Source: Bacteroidales bacterium
Lineage (GTDB): Bacteria > Bacteroidota > Bacteroidia > Bacteroidales > UBA932
DNA: 10,293 nt
Reading direction: 5' to 3'
Assembly: GCA_017551405.1 (NCBI GenBank)
Contig: JAFZLP010000029.1
Location: 1 to 10,293, forward strand
Shown piece by piece: positions 1-6,904 of the stretch. Each line of letters starts with the position of its first letter. Position 1 is the stretch's first letter. Under the pieces are notes generated by a model. The model did not search any database. It had not been told where the DNA came from and was given only the letters and a program-made list of their open reading frames with translations. Position numbers and translations under genes: made by a program.

Positions 1-146
1 ATATTGACCGTGCCGAGGTCGTTAACTATCACGGCGAAGCGGATACCTCTCTTATTTGAGAGGATGCGGTTCAGCAGAGTGGTTTTCCCGCTGCCCAGAT
101 AACCGGTGAGCAGCAATACGGGAGTTTCCTTGAATTCCTTTTCCAT
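1..146 (-). CDS. G3E-family (CobW/COG0523) P-loop GTPase, N-terminal fragment
   Basis: Only the first 48 codons are in the window; the gene continues past base 1. The visible protein begins [20 protein letters not shown], where GYLGSGKTT (residues 15-23) is a Walker A loop. A hydrophobic strand, FAVIVNDLG, follows at residues 37-45. Hydrophobic strand, Walker A, then V-N-D/E-x-G is the usual start of G3E GTPases (CobW, YjiA, ZNG1-like metal chaperones), which couple GTP hydrolysis to metal or cofactor insertion in the cytoplasm. The usual glutamate of the NEFGE-type motif is threonine here (NDLGT). The ATG (146-144) shares its A with the TAA of the upstream antiporter gene (TAATG), so translation is probably coupled. 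The metal-binding CxCC motif and C-terminal domain are not visible, so substrate metal and subfamily cannot be assigned. Confidence 0.85.
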   Translation of the reverse strand, partial: MEKEFKETPVLLLTGYLGSGKTTLLNRILSNKRGIRFAVIVNDLGTVN

Positions 147-2119
147 TATTGTAGCCATTCGAGCGCTTCCGAGGAGCCGGTGACCCAGATGGTGTCGCCC
201 TCCTGGAAGACGAAGTCTGCACGCGGGGTGCTTATGTAATTGTCTTCCCTCCTGACAGTGATGAGGATGCAGTCATGCTCGCGCAAGCCGCTGTCTTTCA
301 ACATTTTGCCAAGAATGGGACTGTTTTGGTTCAGAGTAAACGAGTGGATTTTGAGGTCGGGGTCGGGAAGCGGAGCCGGCGCGGCCTTGTCTGCCTTCGG
401 CGCGTTTTCCTTTTCGTTCAGATTGCTGAGGAACCTGCGCTCGATGCGGTCATAACGCTTGAAATACGAGCGTGCCACCATGAACAGCACCACCCCGGCC
501 GCAAGGATTACCACCACCACCCAGCCCTTCAGGTTTACGTACTCCTCGATGGCGAAGAGCACGAAGCCGAGGGCTATGAAGATACGGCCCAGGGTCATTC
601 CGAAAATGGGATAGATATTGCTCTTCTTGTCGGCAATTAGCTTGGAGGAATGCTCGTTCATATTGCCGGTAGCCACCGCCATGCCGTAAAGGAACGGGGA
701 CATCACCGACAGCGTTATGATTATGCAGAGCAGATTCCGGACTGCCTCGCCGAGGTCGGGAAGGAGCCTGGCCATGAAGGGGCCGAGGACATTGTGCCCG
801 AGGATGAGGATGGCGATGAGCAGCACCCCGTAAAGCCCGATGCGGGTGAGATAGGCCTTGAGCAGATGGTGCCATTCGTTCTTTTCCGCAGCAGAGCTCC
901 TGCCGGCCGAGCCGGAGTGGTCGATGCGCTGCAAGATATTAAGAGGCAGCACATTGCGGAGCCACTTGTAGGCCGGACCGGCCAGTTTCATGGTGTACGG
1001 CGTAGTGAATATGGTAATGACCGAGACGGCGATGATCACCGGATAGATGAAGTCCCGCATAACCCCGAGGCTCACTCCCACGCCCGCGATGATGAAGCCG
1101 AACTCGCCCAGCTGGGCGAGGCTGAAGCCGGTATGGAGGGCATCTTTCAGGCCGCCTCCGGCCAGGATGATTCCGAGCGATGCAAAGAACACGTGGGTGA
1201 TGACCACGACAAGGGCGATGACCAGTATCAGCCACCAGTACTGCACCACTACCCGGGGGGCCAGCATCATGCCCACCGATACGAAGAATATGGCCCCGAA
1301 CAGGTCTTTGATGGGAGAAGTGAGCCGCTCGATGTGCTCGCTCTCCACCGTTTCGGCCAGGATGGAGCCCATCATGAACGCGCCCAGGGCCGACGAGAAG
1401 CCGGAGCCGGTGGCGAGCGCAACCATGCCGAAACACAGGCCGAGGCTCACTATGAGCAGGATTTCATCGTTCAGGTACTTCCCCGTCTTCTTGAGTATGG
1501 TGGGGATCAGGTAGATGCCCAGCAGGAACCACAGGATGATGAAGAACAGCAGCTTGCCGAGGTTGAGCAGCATCTCTCCCCCGGAGAACTTGTTGGACAC
1601 CGCCAGGGTGCTAAGCAGGACCATGAGGAGGATGGCGATGAGGTCTTCGAAAACCAGCGTGCCGAACACCGCCGGGGCGTAGCTCTTCTTGCCGAGCCCC
1701 ATCTCGCTGTAGGACTTGACCACCACCATGGTGCTGGACATGCTCAGCAGGCCGGCGAGGAAGATACTCTCCATTGTGGTCCACATCAGGGCCTTGCCCA
1801 CCATGTAGCCTATCACGAACACTCCGAGGAACTTGCTGCCGGCAGTGGCCAACGAAGCCCGCCCGGTCTTGAGCAGCTTCTTGAAACTGAATTCGAGACC
1901 GAGCCCGAACATGAGGAAGATGATGCCGATATCGCTCCAGAGCTTTACGGTTTCGGAATTGCTGATGCCGAAAACGCCCATCTCCGGGCCTATGATGAAG
2001 CCGGCAATTATATAGCCCAGAATGGCCGGCTGCCTGAGCGCCTTTGAGATTATGGTGCAGAGTCCTGCCGCTATCAGAATGACGGCAAGGTCCCTTACAA
2101 AATTCACTTCTTCGGTCAT
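146..2119 (-). CDS. CPA2-family cation:proton antiporter with C-terminal RCK_C domain
   Basis: This is a 657-residue inner-membrane protein that should exchange K+ or Na+ for protons. Residues about 8-385 form a Na+/H+-exchanger (CPA2, KefB/KefC-like) domain with [11 protein letters not shown] (35-45), FLMFGLGLE (68-76), SSTMVVVK (128-135) and LGEFGF (337-342). The transport-site acidic pair is E158-D159 in FEDL, where KefC has Gln-Asp. A second membrane module of about four helices lies at roughly 424-553. After an Ala/Pro/Lys-rich linker (about 570-590), residues about 590-657 resemble an RCK_C/TrkA_C domain ([17 protein letters not shown]), a usual site for nucleotide or ion sensing. There is no RCK_N (Rossmann NAD-binding) domain, so this is not a standard Kef system. 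The ATG at 2119-2117 begins just before the first helix and lies 20 bases downstream of a TAAATTTG -7 element. The stop overlaps the downstream GTPase start by one base. The transported ion is not readable from sequence. Confidence 0.9.
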   Translation of the reverse strand: MTEEVNFVRDLAVILIAAGLCTIISKALRQPAILGYIIAGFIIGPEMGVFGISNSETVKLWSDIGIIFLMFGLGLEFSFKKLLKTGRASLATAGSKFLGVFVIGYMVGKALMWTTMESIFLAGLLSMSSTMVVVKSYSEMGLGKKSYAPAVFGTLVFEDLIAILLMVLLSTLAVSNKFSGGEMLLNLGKLLFFIILWFLLGIYLIPTILKKTGKYLNDEILLIVSLGLCFGMVALATGSGFSSALGAFMMGSILAETVESEHIERLTSPIKDLFGAIFFVSVGMMLAPRVVVQYWWLILVIALVVVITHVFFASLGIILAGGGLKDALHTGFSLAQLGEFGFIIAGVGVSLGVMRDFIYPVIIAVSVITIFTTPYTMKLAGPAYKWLRNVLPLNILQRIDHSGSAGRSSAAEKNEWHHLLKAYLTRIGLYGVLLIAILILGHNVLGPFMARLLPDLGEAVRNLLCIIITLSVMSPFLYGMAVATGNMNEHSSKLIADKKSNIYPIFGMTLGRIFIALGFVLFAIEEYVNLKGWVVVVILAAGVVLFMVARSYFKRYDRIERRFLSNLNEKENAPKADKAAPAPLPDPDLKIHSFTLNQNSPILGKMLKDSGLREHDCILITVRREDNYISTPRADFVFQEGDTIWVTGSSEALEWLQ

Positions 2120-2139
2120 TTATTCGGCTATAAACTCGT

Positions 2140-2147
2140 CAAATTTA
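2140..2147 (-). promoter_or_regulatory. Bacteroidota -7 promoter element for the antiporter-GTPase operon
   Basis: On the minus strand 2147-2140 reads TAAATTTG, a perfect match to the Bacteroidota -7 consensus TAnnTTTG. It lies 20 bases before the antiporter ATG, implying a leader of roughly 15 bases. No good -33 TTTG is seen at the usual 19-21 base spacing. The element is one half of a longer inverted repeat shared with a weaker element facing the other way. Confidence 0.55.
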
Positions 2148-2158
2148 CAAAAAATACG

Positions 2159-2166
2159 TAAATTAG
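2159..2166 (+). promoter_or_regulatory. Possible weak -7 element for the outer-membrane barrel gene
   Basis: TAAATTAG differs from TAnnTTTG at one position and lies 39 bases before the ATG at 2206. No -33 TTTG is seen at the expected distance. It is back-to-back with the antiporter element at 2147-2140, which makes a divergent promoter pair plausible, but the match is imperfect. Confidence 0.3.
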
Positions 2167-2205
2167 CGGCCACATAACGTGCAAACTGAACCAATTATTT
2201 CCAAT

Positions 2206-3597
2206 ATGAAAAAACTTGCATCCATTCTCTTCCTGGCCATCGTCTGCGCGGCAGGCCTCAACGCCCAGGAGAAAGAAATGAAGACAGGCTGGTCATTCGG
2301 GCTTCTGCCTACAGCCACCTATTCTGTAGACAACGGTTTCCAGGCCGGCGCTTTCGGCGACGTCTATTACTACGGCGACGGTGCCACCTATCCCGATCCC
2401 CTTCACAAGATCAGCTGGGAGGCCTCCTACTTCACTCACAGCCACCGCATGCGCCTGTATCTGGCATACGACTCCAAGTACCTCATCCCCAACATGCGCG
2501 TGAATGCGTCCGTTACGTACATGAACGACCCCCTGTACAGCATGTGGGGCTTCAACGGTCCGGCTGCCACTCAGGGCACCGAGAATTATTATGGTGCCAA
2601 TCACGTATGGGGCAACAGGAACATGACAACCCTGGCTGGCGGTAATGTCAATTACTATGGCATGAGCCGCGAGATGCTCCGCATCCTCGCCAATTTCCAG
2701 GGACGTATCACCGACAACCTCAACTGGGCGGCCGGCATGAACTTCTGGAAATGGAACCTCGGCGCCATGAAGGACAACGGTGTGGAAGTTGACGGCAACA
2801 AGAAATATTATGACACCAACGCCACCCTGTACAATTTCCTCGACAAGGCCGGTGTCCTCACCGACGCGGAAAAGAACGGCGGTATCTCCCTCGAGTTCAA
2901 TGCCGGTCTCGTCTACGACACCCGTGACATCGAGGCGGCTCCCAACAGGGGCATCTGGGCTGAGGCATACCTGAACGGAAACTTCATCGGCACCCCGTAT
3001 CTCAAGGCCTGCGCCTATTTCCGCAACTATATCAGCATCCCCATCCCGATTCCCGCAGGCAATCCCGTGTTCGCGTACCGCCTTGCATGGCAGCACACCA
3101 TTGCAGGCGAGACTCCCCTGTACATGGTCCAGAACAATCCCCTGCTTGTCCAGCGCAACATGATTTCCGAGGGATTCGGCTCCAGCAACACCATCCGCGG
3201 TCTGCGTGAGAACCGTATCCTGGCCGAAGGCATGGCCTGGGCCAACACCGAACTCCGCATCAAGCTCGTCAAGTTCACCCTTGCCAAACAGTACTTCTAC
3301 ATCGCTGTGAATCCGTTCTTCGATGCAGGCATCATCACCAGGCCCTACAAGGCGGACGCCCTTGCCAAGATCGCCGTGGGCGGAAAGGTTTACGATCCCG
3401 CATTCAACCTCCTGACAGGGACCGACGATCCCATCTACGATTCCTCCAAGGTCAGGAACCTCATCTACAGCGGCGGTGCCGGCCTGAAGATCGCCATGAA
3501 CCAGAACTTCATTGTCTCCGCCGACTTCGCAAGGTGCTTCACCGAGGGCATGGACGCCGGCCTCTGGATCGGTATCGGCATCAACTATCAGTTCTAG
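2206..3597 (+). CDS. POTRA-less Omp85/BamA-like outer-membrane beta-barrel protein
   Basis: This encodes 463 residues from ATG 2206. That start puts a signal peptide first (MKKLASILFLAIVCAAGLNA, cleavage near residues 20-21); an in-frame GTG at 2179 would add nine residues before it and is less likely. The mature protein is almost all alternating, aromatic-rich beta strands. The C-terminal part has Omp85-superfamily hallmarks (Bac_surface_Ag): GLVYDTRD (234-241) followed by PNRG (246-249), GFGSSNTIRG (323-332) matching the conserved loop-6 V/I-R-G motif, and a final strand ending in Phe (INYQF). BamA and TamA have N-terminal POTRA domains of 75-80 residues each; here barrel-like sequence starts straight after the signal peptide, so none is present. 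Its role could be protein or lipid insertion, or transport, at the outer membrane; substrate unknown. It has its own promoter region and ends at a strong terminator, so it is probably monocistronic. Confidence 0.8.
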   Translation: MKKLASILFLAIVCAAGLNAQEKEMKTGWSFGLLPTATYSVDNGFQAGAFGDVYYYGDGATYPDPLHKISWEASYFTHSHRMRLYLAYDSKYLIPNMRVNASVTYMNDPLYSMWGFNGPAATQGTENYYGANHVWGNRNMTTLAGGNVNYYGMSREMLRILANFQGRITDNLNWAAGMNFWKWNLGAMKDNGVEVDGNKKYYDTNATLYNFLDKAGVLTDAEKNGGISLEFNAGLVYDTRDIEAAPNRGIWAEAYLNGNFIGTPYLKACAYFRNYISIPIPIPAGNPVFAYRLAWQHTIAGETPLYMVQNNPLLVQRNMISEGFGSSNTIRGLRENRILAEGMAWANTELRIKLVKFTLAKQYFYIAVNPFFDAGIITRPYKADALAKIAVGGKVYDPAFNLLTGTDDPIYDSSKVRNLIYSGGAGLKIAMNQNFIVSADFARCFTEGMDAGLWIGIGINYQF

Positions 3598-3619
3598 TAT
3601 AATCTGAAACCTCAACCAT

Positions 3620-3660
3620 AAAAAGGAGGCTGGCGAACAATTCGCCAGCCTCTGTTCTTT
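3620..3660. terminator. Bidirectional intrinsic terminator between convergent genes
   Basis: A perfect 12-bp stem (3626-3637 GAGGCTGGCGAA paired with 3641-3652) closes a three-base loop, CAA. The 3' side is followed by TGTTCTTTT (3653-3661) and the 5' side is preceded by AAAAA (3620-3624), which becomes a U-run for the opposite strand. It lies 23-28 bases past the barrel gene stop and about 20 bases past the dicarboxylate transporter gene stop on the other strand, so it can end both transcripts. Confidence 0.92.
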
Positions 3661-3678
3661 TGTGCCCTGCCTGGGCGC

Positions 3679-5064
3679 CTACGACATGAACGAGGCGAAG
3701 AAGCCCGGGAAGAAAACGTTTGTAATCAGGTAACCGATGATGGTGCTCACGATTACGCTGATGAGGCCCGGCATCATGAAGGAGTGGTTCAGCAGGTACT
3801 TGCCGATCTTGGTGGTGCCGGAGCGGTCGAAGTTGACCGTGGCGATGTCGGAAGGATAGTTGGGGATGAAGAAGTAGCCGTAAACGCTGGGAAGGACGCC
3901 CAGAAGGACGGGCCCCGGGATGCCCAGCGAATACGCCAGCGGAAGCATCGACACCACTACCGCACCCTGGCTGTTGATGAGCACGGAAACCAGGAAGAAC
4001 ACCAGCGCGATGGTCCAGGGATAGGATTCCACCATGCCGCCGAGCATGGCTTTCATCTCCGTCATGTAATTCGAGAAGTAAGTATCTGCCAGCCAGGCGA
4101 TTCCGTAGATGGCAACGACTGCCACCATGCCGCTCTGCCAGACCGCTCCGCCCACGGCGCGCTTGGGCTGCGCCTTGCAGAACATGATGTTGCATGCGGC
4201 CGCCACGAGCATGATGATCTGGATGATGAGATTCATCTTGGGCAGCTTGATGGCGCTTGCCAGCGTGACGCTCTCGCCGTTCCGGGTGACATGGATCATC
4301 TGGCAGAATGCGAAAGCGACTATGACGAGCAGGGAGAACAGGAAGACGTATACGGAAGCCTTAGCCTCTTTGGTGATGACCTTGTCGAGGGTGGTTGCGT
4401 TGCTGCCGTATATGTACTGACGCTGTTCGGGATCGGCTATGCGGGCCTGGAAGTCCTTGTCGTCGGTGAGGTCTTTGCCCCTGTTGTAAGAAGCGGCGGC
4501 GGCGCACATCAGGCCTATGAGGCAGGCCGGGATGGTGACCATGAGCACATGCGGGATGGTGACCATGTAACCGTTTGCGTTGCTGATGGTTACGAAGGCA
4601 ACCACCGCGGCAGCTATGGGCGAGCAGGTGATGCCCACCTGGGACGCTACCGAGGCCACGCCGCAGGGCCTTTCAGGCCTGATTCCCTTCTTGAGCGCGA
4701 TGTCGCAGATAATGGGCATGATGGTGTAGACCACGTGGCCCGTACCTACCAGCACGGTGAGGAAGAAGGTGGTGACGGGGGCGAGGAAGGTGATGTGCCG
4801 CGGATGCTTGCGCAGCATCTTTTCCGCGACCTGGATCATCCAGTCCATACCGCCCGAAGCCTGCAGCGTGCCCGCGCAGGTGACTGCGGCGATAATGATG
4901 TAGATAACATCGGTGGGAGGCGTTCCGGGCTTGAGGCCGAAGCCGAAAACGAGAATTGCGAGGCCGATGCCGGAGATGGCTCCGAGCGCCAGGCTGCCGT
5001 ACCGCGAGCCCACATAAAGGGCCGCCAGCACGATCAGGAGTTGAATAATCATCAAAGTGCTCAT
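3679..5064 (-). CDS. dcuB: Anaerobic C4-dicarboxylate transporter, DcuA/DcuB family (DcuB-like)
   Basis: The protein is 461 residues from ATG 5064, or 457 from the in-frame ATG at 5052; E. coli Dcu proteins are about 433-446. It is a multi-span inner-membrane carrier for fumarate/succinate exchange or succinate export in fumarate-respiring or fermenting anaerobes. Family motifs are clear: GTGHVVYTIMPII (107-119), GIRPERP (127-133), SVASQVGITCSPIAAAVV (138-155), and a C-terminal block GYFFIPNYPS (396-405) with GTTKIGKYLLNHSF (416-429). GTGHVVYT and IRPERP match DcuB better than DcuA. A hydrophilic loop at about 192-237 is usual for the family. MIIQLLIVLAALYVGSRYG aligns with Dcu N-termini, which favours Met at 5052 or 5064 over the longest ORF start at 5100; that start would lie upstream of the -7 element and overlap the neighbouring coding region. 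It is divergent from the lipoprotein nuclease gene and convergent with the barrel gene. Confidence 0.9.
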   Translation of the reverse strand: MSTLMIIQLLIVLAALYVGSRYGSLALGAISGIGLAILVFGFGLKPGTPPTDVIYIIIAAVTCAGTLQASGGMDWMIQVAEKMLRKHPRHITFLAPVTTFFLTVLVGTGHVVYTIMPIICDIALKKGIRPERPCGVASVASQVGITCSPIAAAVVAFVTISNANGYMVTIPHVLMVTIPACLIGLMCAAAASYNRGKDLTDDKDFQARIADPEQRQYIYGSNATTLDKVITKEAKASVYVFLFSLLVIVAFAFCQMIHVTRNGESVTLASAIKLPKMNLIIQIIMLVAAACNIMFCKAQPKRAVGGAVWQSGMVAVVAIYGIAWLADTYFSNYMTEMKAMLGGMVESYPWTIALVFFLVSVLINSQGAVVVSMLPLAYSLGIPGPVLLGVLPSVYGYFFIPNYPSDIATVNFDRSGTTKIGKYLLNHSFMMPGLISVIVSTIIGYLITNVFFPGFFASFMS

Positions 5065-5070
5065 ATATCG

Positions 5071-5078
5071 CAAATTTA
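5071..5078 (-). promoter_or_regulatory. -7 promoter element for the dcuB-like gene
   Basis: On the minus strand 5078-5071 reads TAAATTTG, a perfect TAnnTTTG. CTTG at 5101-5098, with a 19-base spacer, is a three-of-four match to the -33 TTTG. The element ends six bases before ATG 5064 and 18 before ATG 5052. Transcription should therefore begin nearly at the first ATG, so translation is either almost leaderless or uses the second ATG. Confidence 0.6.
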
Positions 5079-5079
5079 C

Positions 5080-5087
5080 TATTTTTG
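5080..5087 (+). promoter_or_regulatory. -7 promoter element for the lipoprotein nuclease gene
   Basis: TATTTTTG is a perfect TAnnTTTG and ends five bases before ATG 5093. It is separated from the oppositely oriented dcuB element by a single base (5079). No convincing -33 TTTG lies 19-21 bases upstream. A start site a few bases after the element would leave essentially no 5' leader. Confidence 0.55.
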
Positions 5088-5092
5088 TGGAA

Positions 5093-6901
5093 ATGTACAA
5101 GAGGGTTCTCCATTTCCTTTCAGTTTTGTTCCTCGCGGCAGCCTGCTCCTACGACGACTCCGCCCTGAGGGAGGCGCTCGAGGCGCAGCAGAAGCGCGTC
5201 GCGGCCCTGGAGACTCTCTGCGCTTCAATGAACAAGGACATCAAGTCCCTCCAGACCCTGCTCGGGCAGAACTATATCAGCGCTTTTGAGGCCATAATCG
5301 AAGGCGGAGCCACAGTCGGATACCGCCTCACGCTCACCGACGGCAGCAGCATAGACATACTCATTCCCGCCGACGGCCACATCGGCACGGACGGCGCGAC
5401 TCCTGTCCCGGGGGTTAAAAAAGATGCCGACGGCAATTACTGCTGGACCCTGGACGGAGAATTCATAGTCGTGGACGGGCACCGGCTGCCCGCGACGGGC
5501 GAAGTCGGCACGACTCCCCTGCTCGGCATCCGGGACGGCAACTGGGTGGTATCGTACGACGGCGGCGCCAGCTGGCAGGTCCTGTTCCCCGCCACCACCA
5601 CGTCCACCCAATCCACCATCTTCAGCGGCGTTGACGCCAGTTCCGGCACTTATGTCATCCTGTACCTGTCCGCAGGCGGCAGCCTGACCCTTCCCCTGAA
5701 GTCGTCCTTCCGCATCGGGAACGACGGCTCCCAGGAGCCCGTCTCATTCCTCATTTCCGCCTCCATCCCGCTGGAGCTCCCCTACCGCATGGCCGAAAAG
5801 GATTTCAGCGCCCTCATGGTCAGGATCCGCACCGCCGACGGCAGCGTCCAGGCCATCTGCACCAAATCGGAGTCCGTCTCCCGCGACGACTGGTCACTCA
5901 GCCTCGAGGGGCCAGTTTTCGCTCATGGGAGCCTCTCTGACGACCCGTCCGTGACGGTCACCTACAACGGTGACGGACGCGACGTGACAGCCACCCTCGA
6001 GGCAGCGCTCATCTGGGCCGACGGCAGCGTCACCATGGCCGAAAGGCGCATCTCCGCCACCCGTCCCACCGGCAACCAGCCCGGCTGGTTCGAACTGCCT
6101 GAGATGCATATCAAAAAGAACGGTTCCTACAGCGTCAACCTGCTGGACGCCGACCAGTACTACAGCAGCCATTCGTTCAGCATGGCCGGCGTGAAATACC
6201 GCAATTTCACAGTCTGCTTCAGCGCGGACCATCACGTGCCCCTGTGGGTCGCCGCACCGCGCCATCCGGTCTATTCGCAGAAAGGCACCACCCGCTCCGA
6301 GAACTACAGGCCCGACCCGGGCATCCCTTCGGGCATCCAGTATTATTCCAAGAGCATCGGGGGCGGCTGCAACAAGGGCCACATGCTGGGCAGCGCGGAA
6401 CGGCTGTGCTGCTCCGACGCCAACAACCAGGTGTTCTACTACTCCAACATAGCGCCCCAGCTCTCGGACGGATTCAACGCCGGCGGGGGCGGATGGAACT
6501 ACCTGGAAGACTTCGTTGACAAGTTCGAATGCGCCGACACCCTCTATGAGGTGATCGGGACCTGGTTCGAGCCGTATACCGACGGCCACGGAATCAGCGT
6601 CAATCCAGTCACCATCGCCTTCGGAGGCCGTTCCGACGTAGACATGCCCACCATGTTCTACTACGTCCTCCTCCGCACGAAGAAGGGCAACTCGGGCAAA
6701 AGCCTTGCGGATTGCGAAGCATCGGAGCTGATGTGCGCCGCGTTCGTGCGCAGCCACAGCAACGCCCTCGCCGGCAAAAGGGTGACCAGGGAGGATATAA
6801 TGTCCGTTTCGGAACTCGAAAAACTCACGGGACTGGTCTTTTTCGCGAACGTCCCGAAAGCGCCCAAAGACAAATGCTCGCCCTCGGACTGGGGGCTGTA
6901 G
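5093..6901 (+). CDS. Secreted lipoprotein: DUF4988 domain plus DNA/RNA non-specific endonuclease
   Basis: This encodes 602 residues from ATG 5093; an in-frame ATG at 5057 would place 12 residues before the signal peptide and starts upstream of the -7 element. The signal ends in a lipobox, LAAAC (Cys18), followed by SYDDS; acidic residues there resemble the Bacteroidota lipoprotein surface-export signal. A coiled coil (about 21-56) leads into a DUF4988-type region (to about 165) with GTDGATPVPGVK (98-109) and YCWTLDGEF (116-124). Residues about 170-340 are beta-rich and not recognised. The C-terminal half (about 365-590) is a Serratia-nuclease-like NUC domain: CNKGHML (426-432) with presumed catalytic base His430, YYSNIAPQ (449-456), and N462 and E472 in the metal-site block (FNAGGGGW...LE). 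The family's usual DRGH Asp/Arg are Asn/Lys here. It probably degrades extracellular nucleic acid at the cell surface for nutrient use. Twelve or so cysteines, several in the nuclease half, are notable. Confidence 0.85.
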   Translation: MYKRVLHFLSVLFLAAACSYDDSALREALEAQQKRVAALETLCASMNKDIKSLQTLLGQNYISAFEAIIEGGATVGYRLTLTDGSSIDILIPADGHIGTDGATPVPGVKKDADGNYCWTLDGEFIVVDGHRLPATGEVGTTPLLGIRDGNWVVSYDGGASWQVLFPATTTSTQSTIFSGVDASSGTYVILYLSAGGSLTLPLKSSFRIGNDGSQEPVSFLISASIPLELPYRMAEKDFSALMVRIRTADGSVQAICTKSESVSRDDWSLSLEGPVFAHGSLSDDPSVTVTYNGDGRDVTATLEAALIWADGSVTMAERRISATRPTGNQPGWFELPEMHIKKNGSYSVNLLDADQYYSSHSFSMAGVKYRNFTVCFSADHHVPLWVAAPRHPVYSQKGTTRSENYRPDPGIPSGIQYYSKSIGGGCNKGHMLGSAERLCCSDANNQVFYYSNIAPQLSDGFNAGGGGWNYLEDFVDKFECADTLYEVIGTWFEPYTDGHGISVNPVTIAFGGRSDVDMPTMFYYVLLRTKKGNSGKSLADCEASELMCAAFVRSHSNALAGKRVTREDIMSVSELEKLTGLVFFANVPKAPKDKCSPSDWGL

Positions 6902-6904
6902 CGT

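Noticed and set aside
650..2047. 465-codon plus-strand open frame opposite the antiporter gene
   Set aside because: Its translation is rich in His, Asp, Glu, Gln and Gly with no domain or hydrophobic pattern. It is the antisense shadow of a clearly recognised gene in GC-rich DNA.
2179..2205. GTG start upstream of the barrel gene
   Set aside because: It would add nine polar residues before a normal signal peptide that begins with MKK at 2206.
2293..3615. 440-codon minus-strand open frame opposite the barrel gene
   Set aside because: It is a shadow of the barrel gene: low-complexity Val/Gly/Glu composition, no motif, and it crosses the terminator side of the gene.
3620..3629. AAAAAGGAGG resembling a strong ribosome binding site on the plus strand
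   Set aside because: No start codon or reading frame follows at a suitable distance, and the bases belong to the terminator hairpin.
3784..5289. 501-codon plus-strand open frame opposite the dcuB-like gene
   Set aside because: It is antisense to strong Dcu-family motifs and reads into the nuclease gene in the wrong frame. No family features are seen.
5384..5420. Gly-rich GTDGATPVPG stretch resembling a collagen-like repeat
   Set aside because: It is a single occurrence in the position and wording typical of DUF4988 proteins, not a repeat array.
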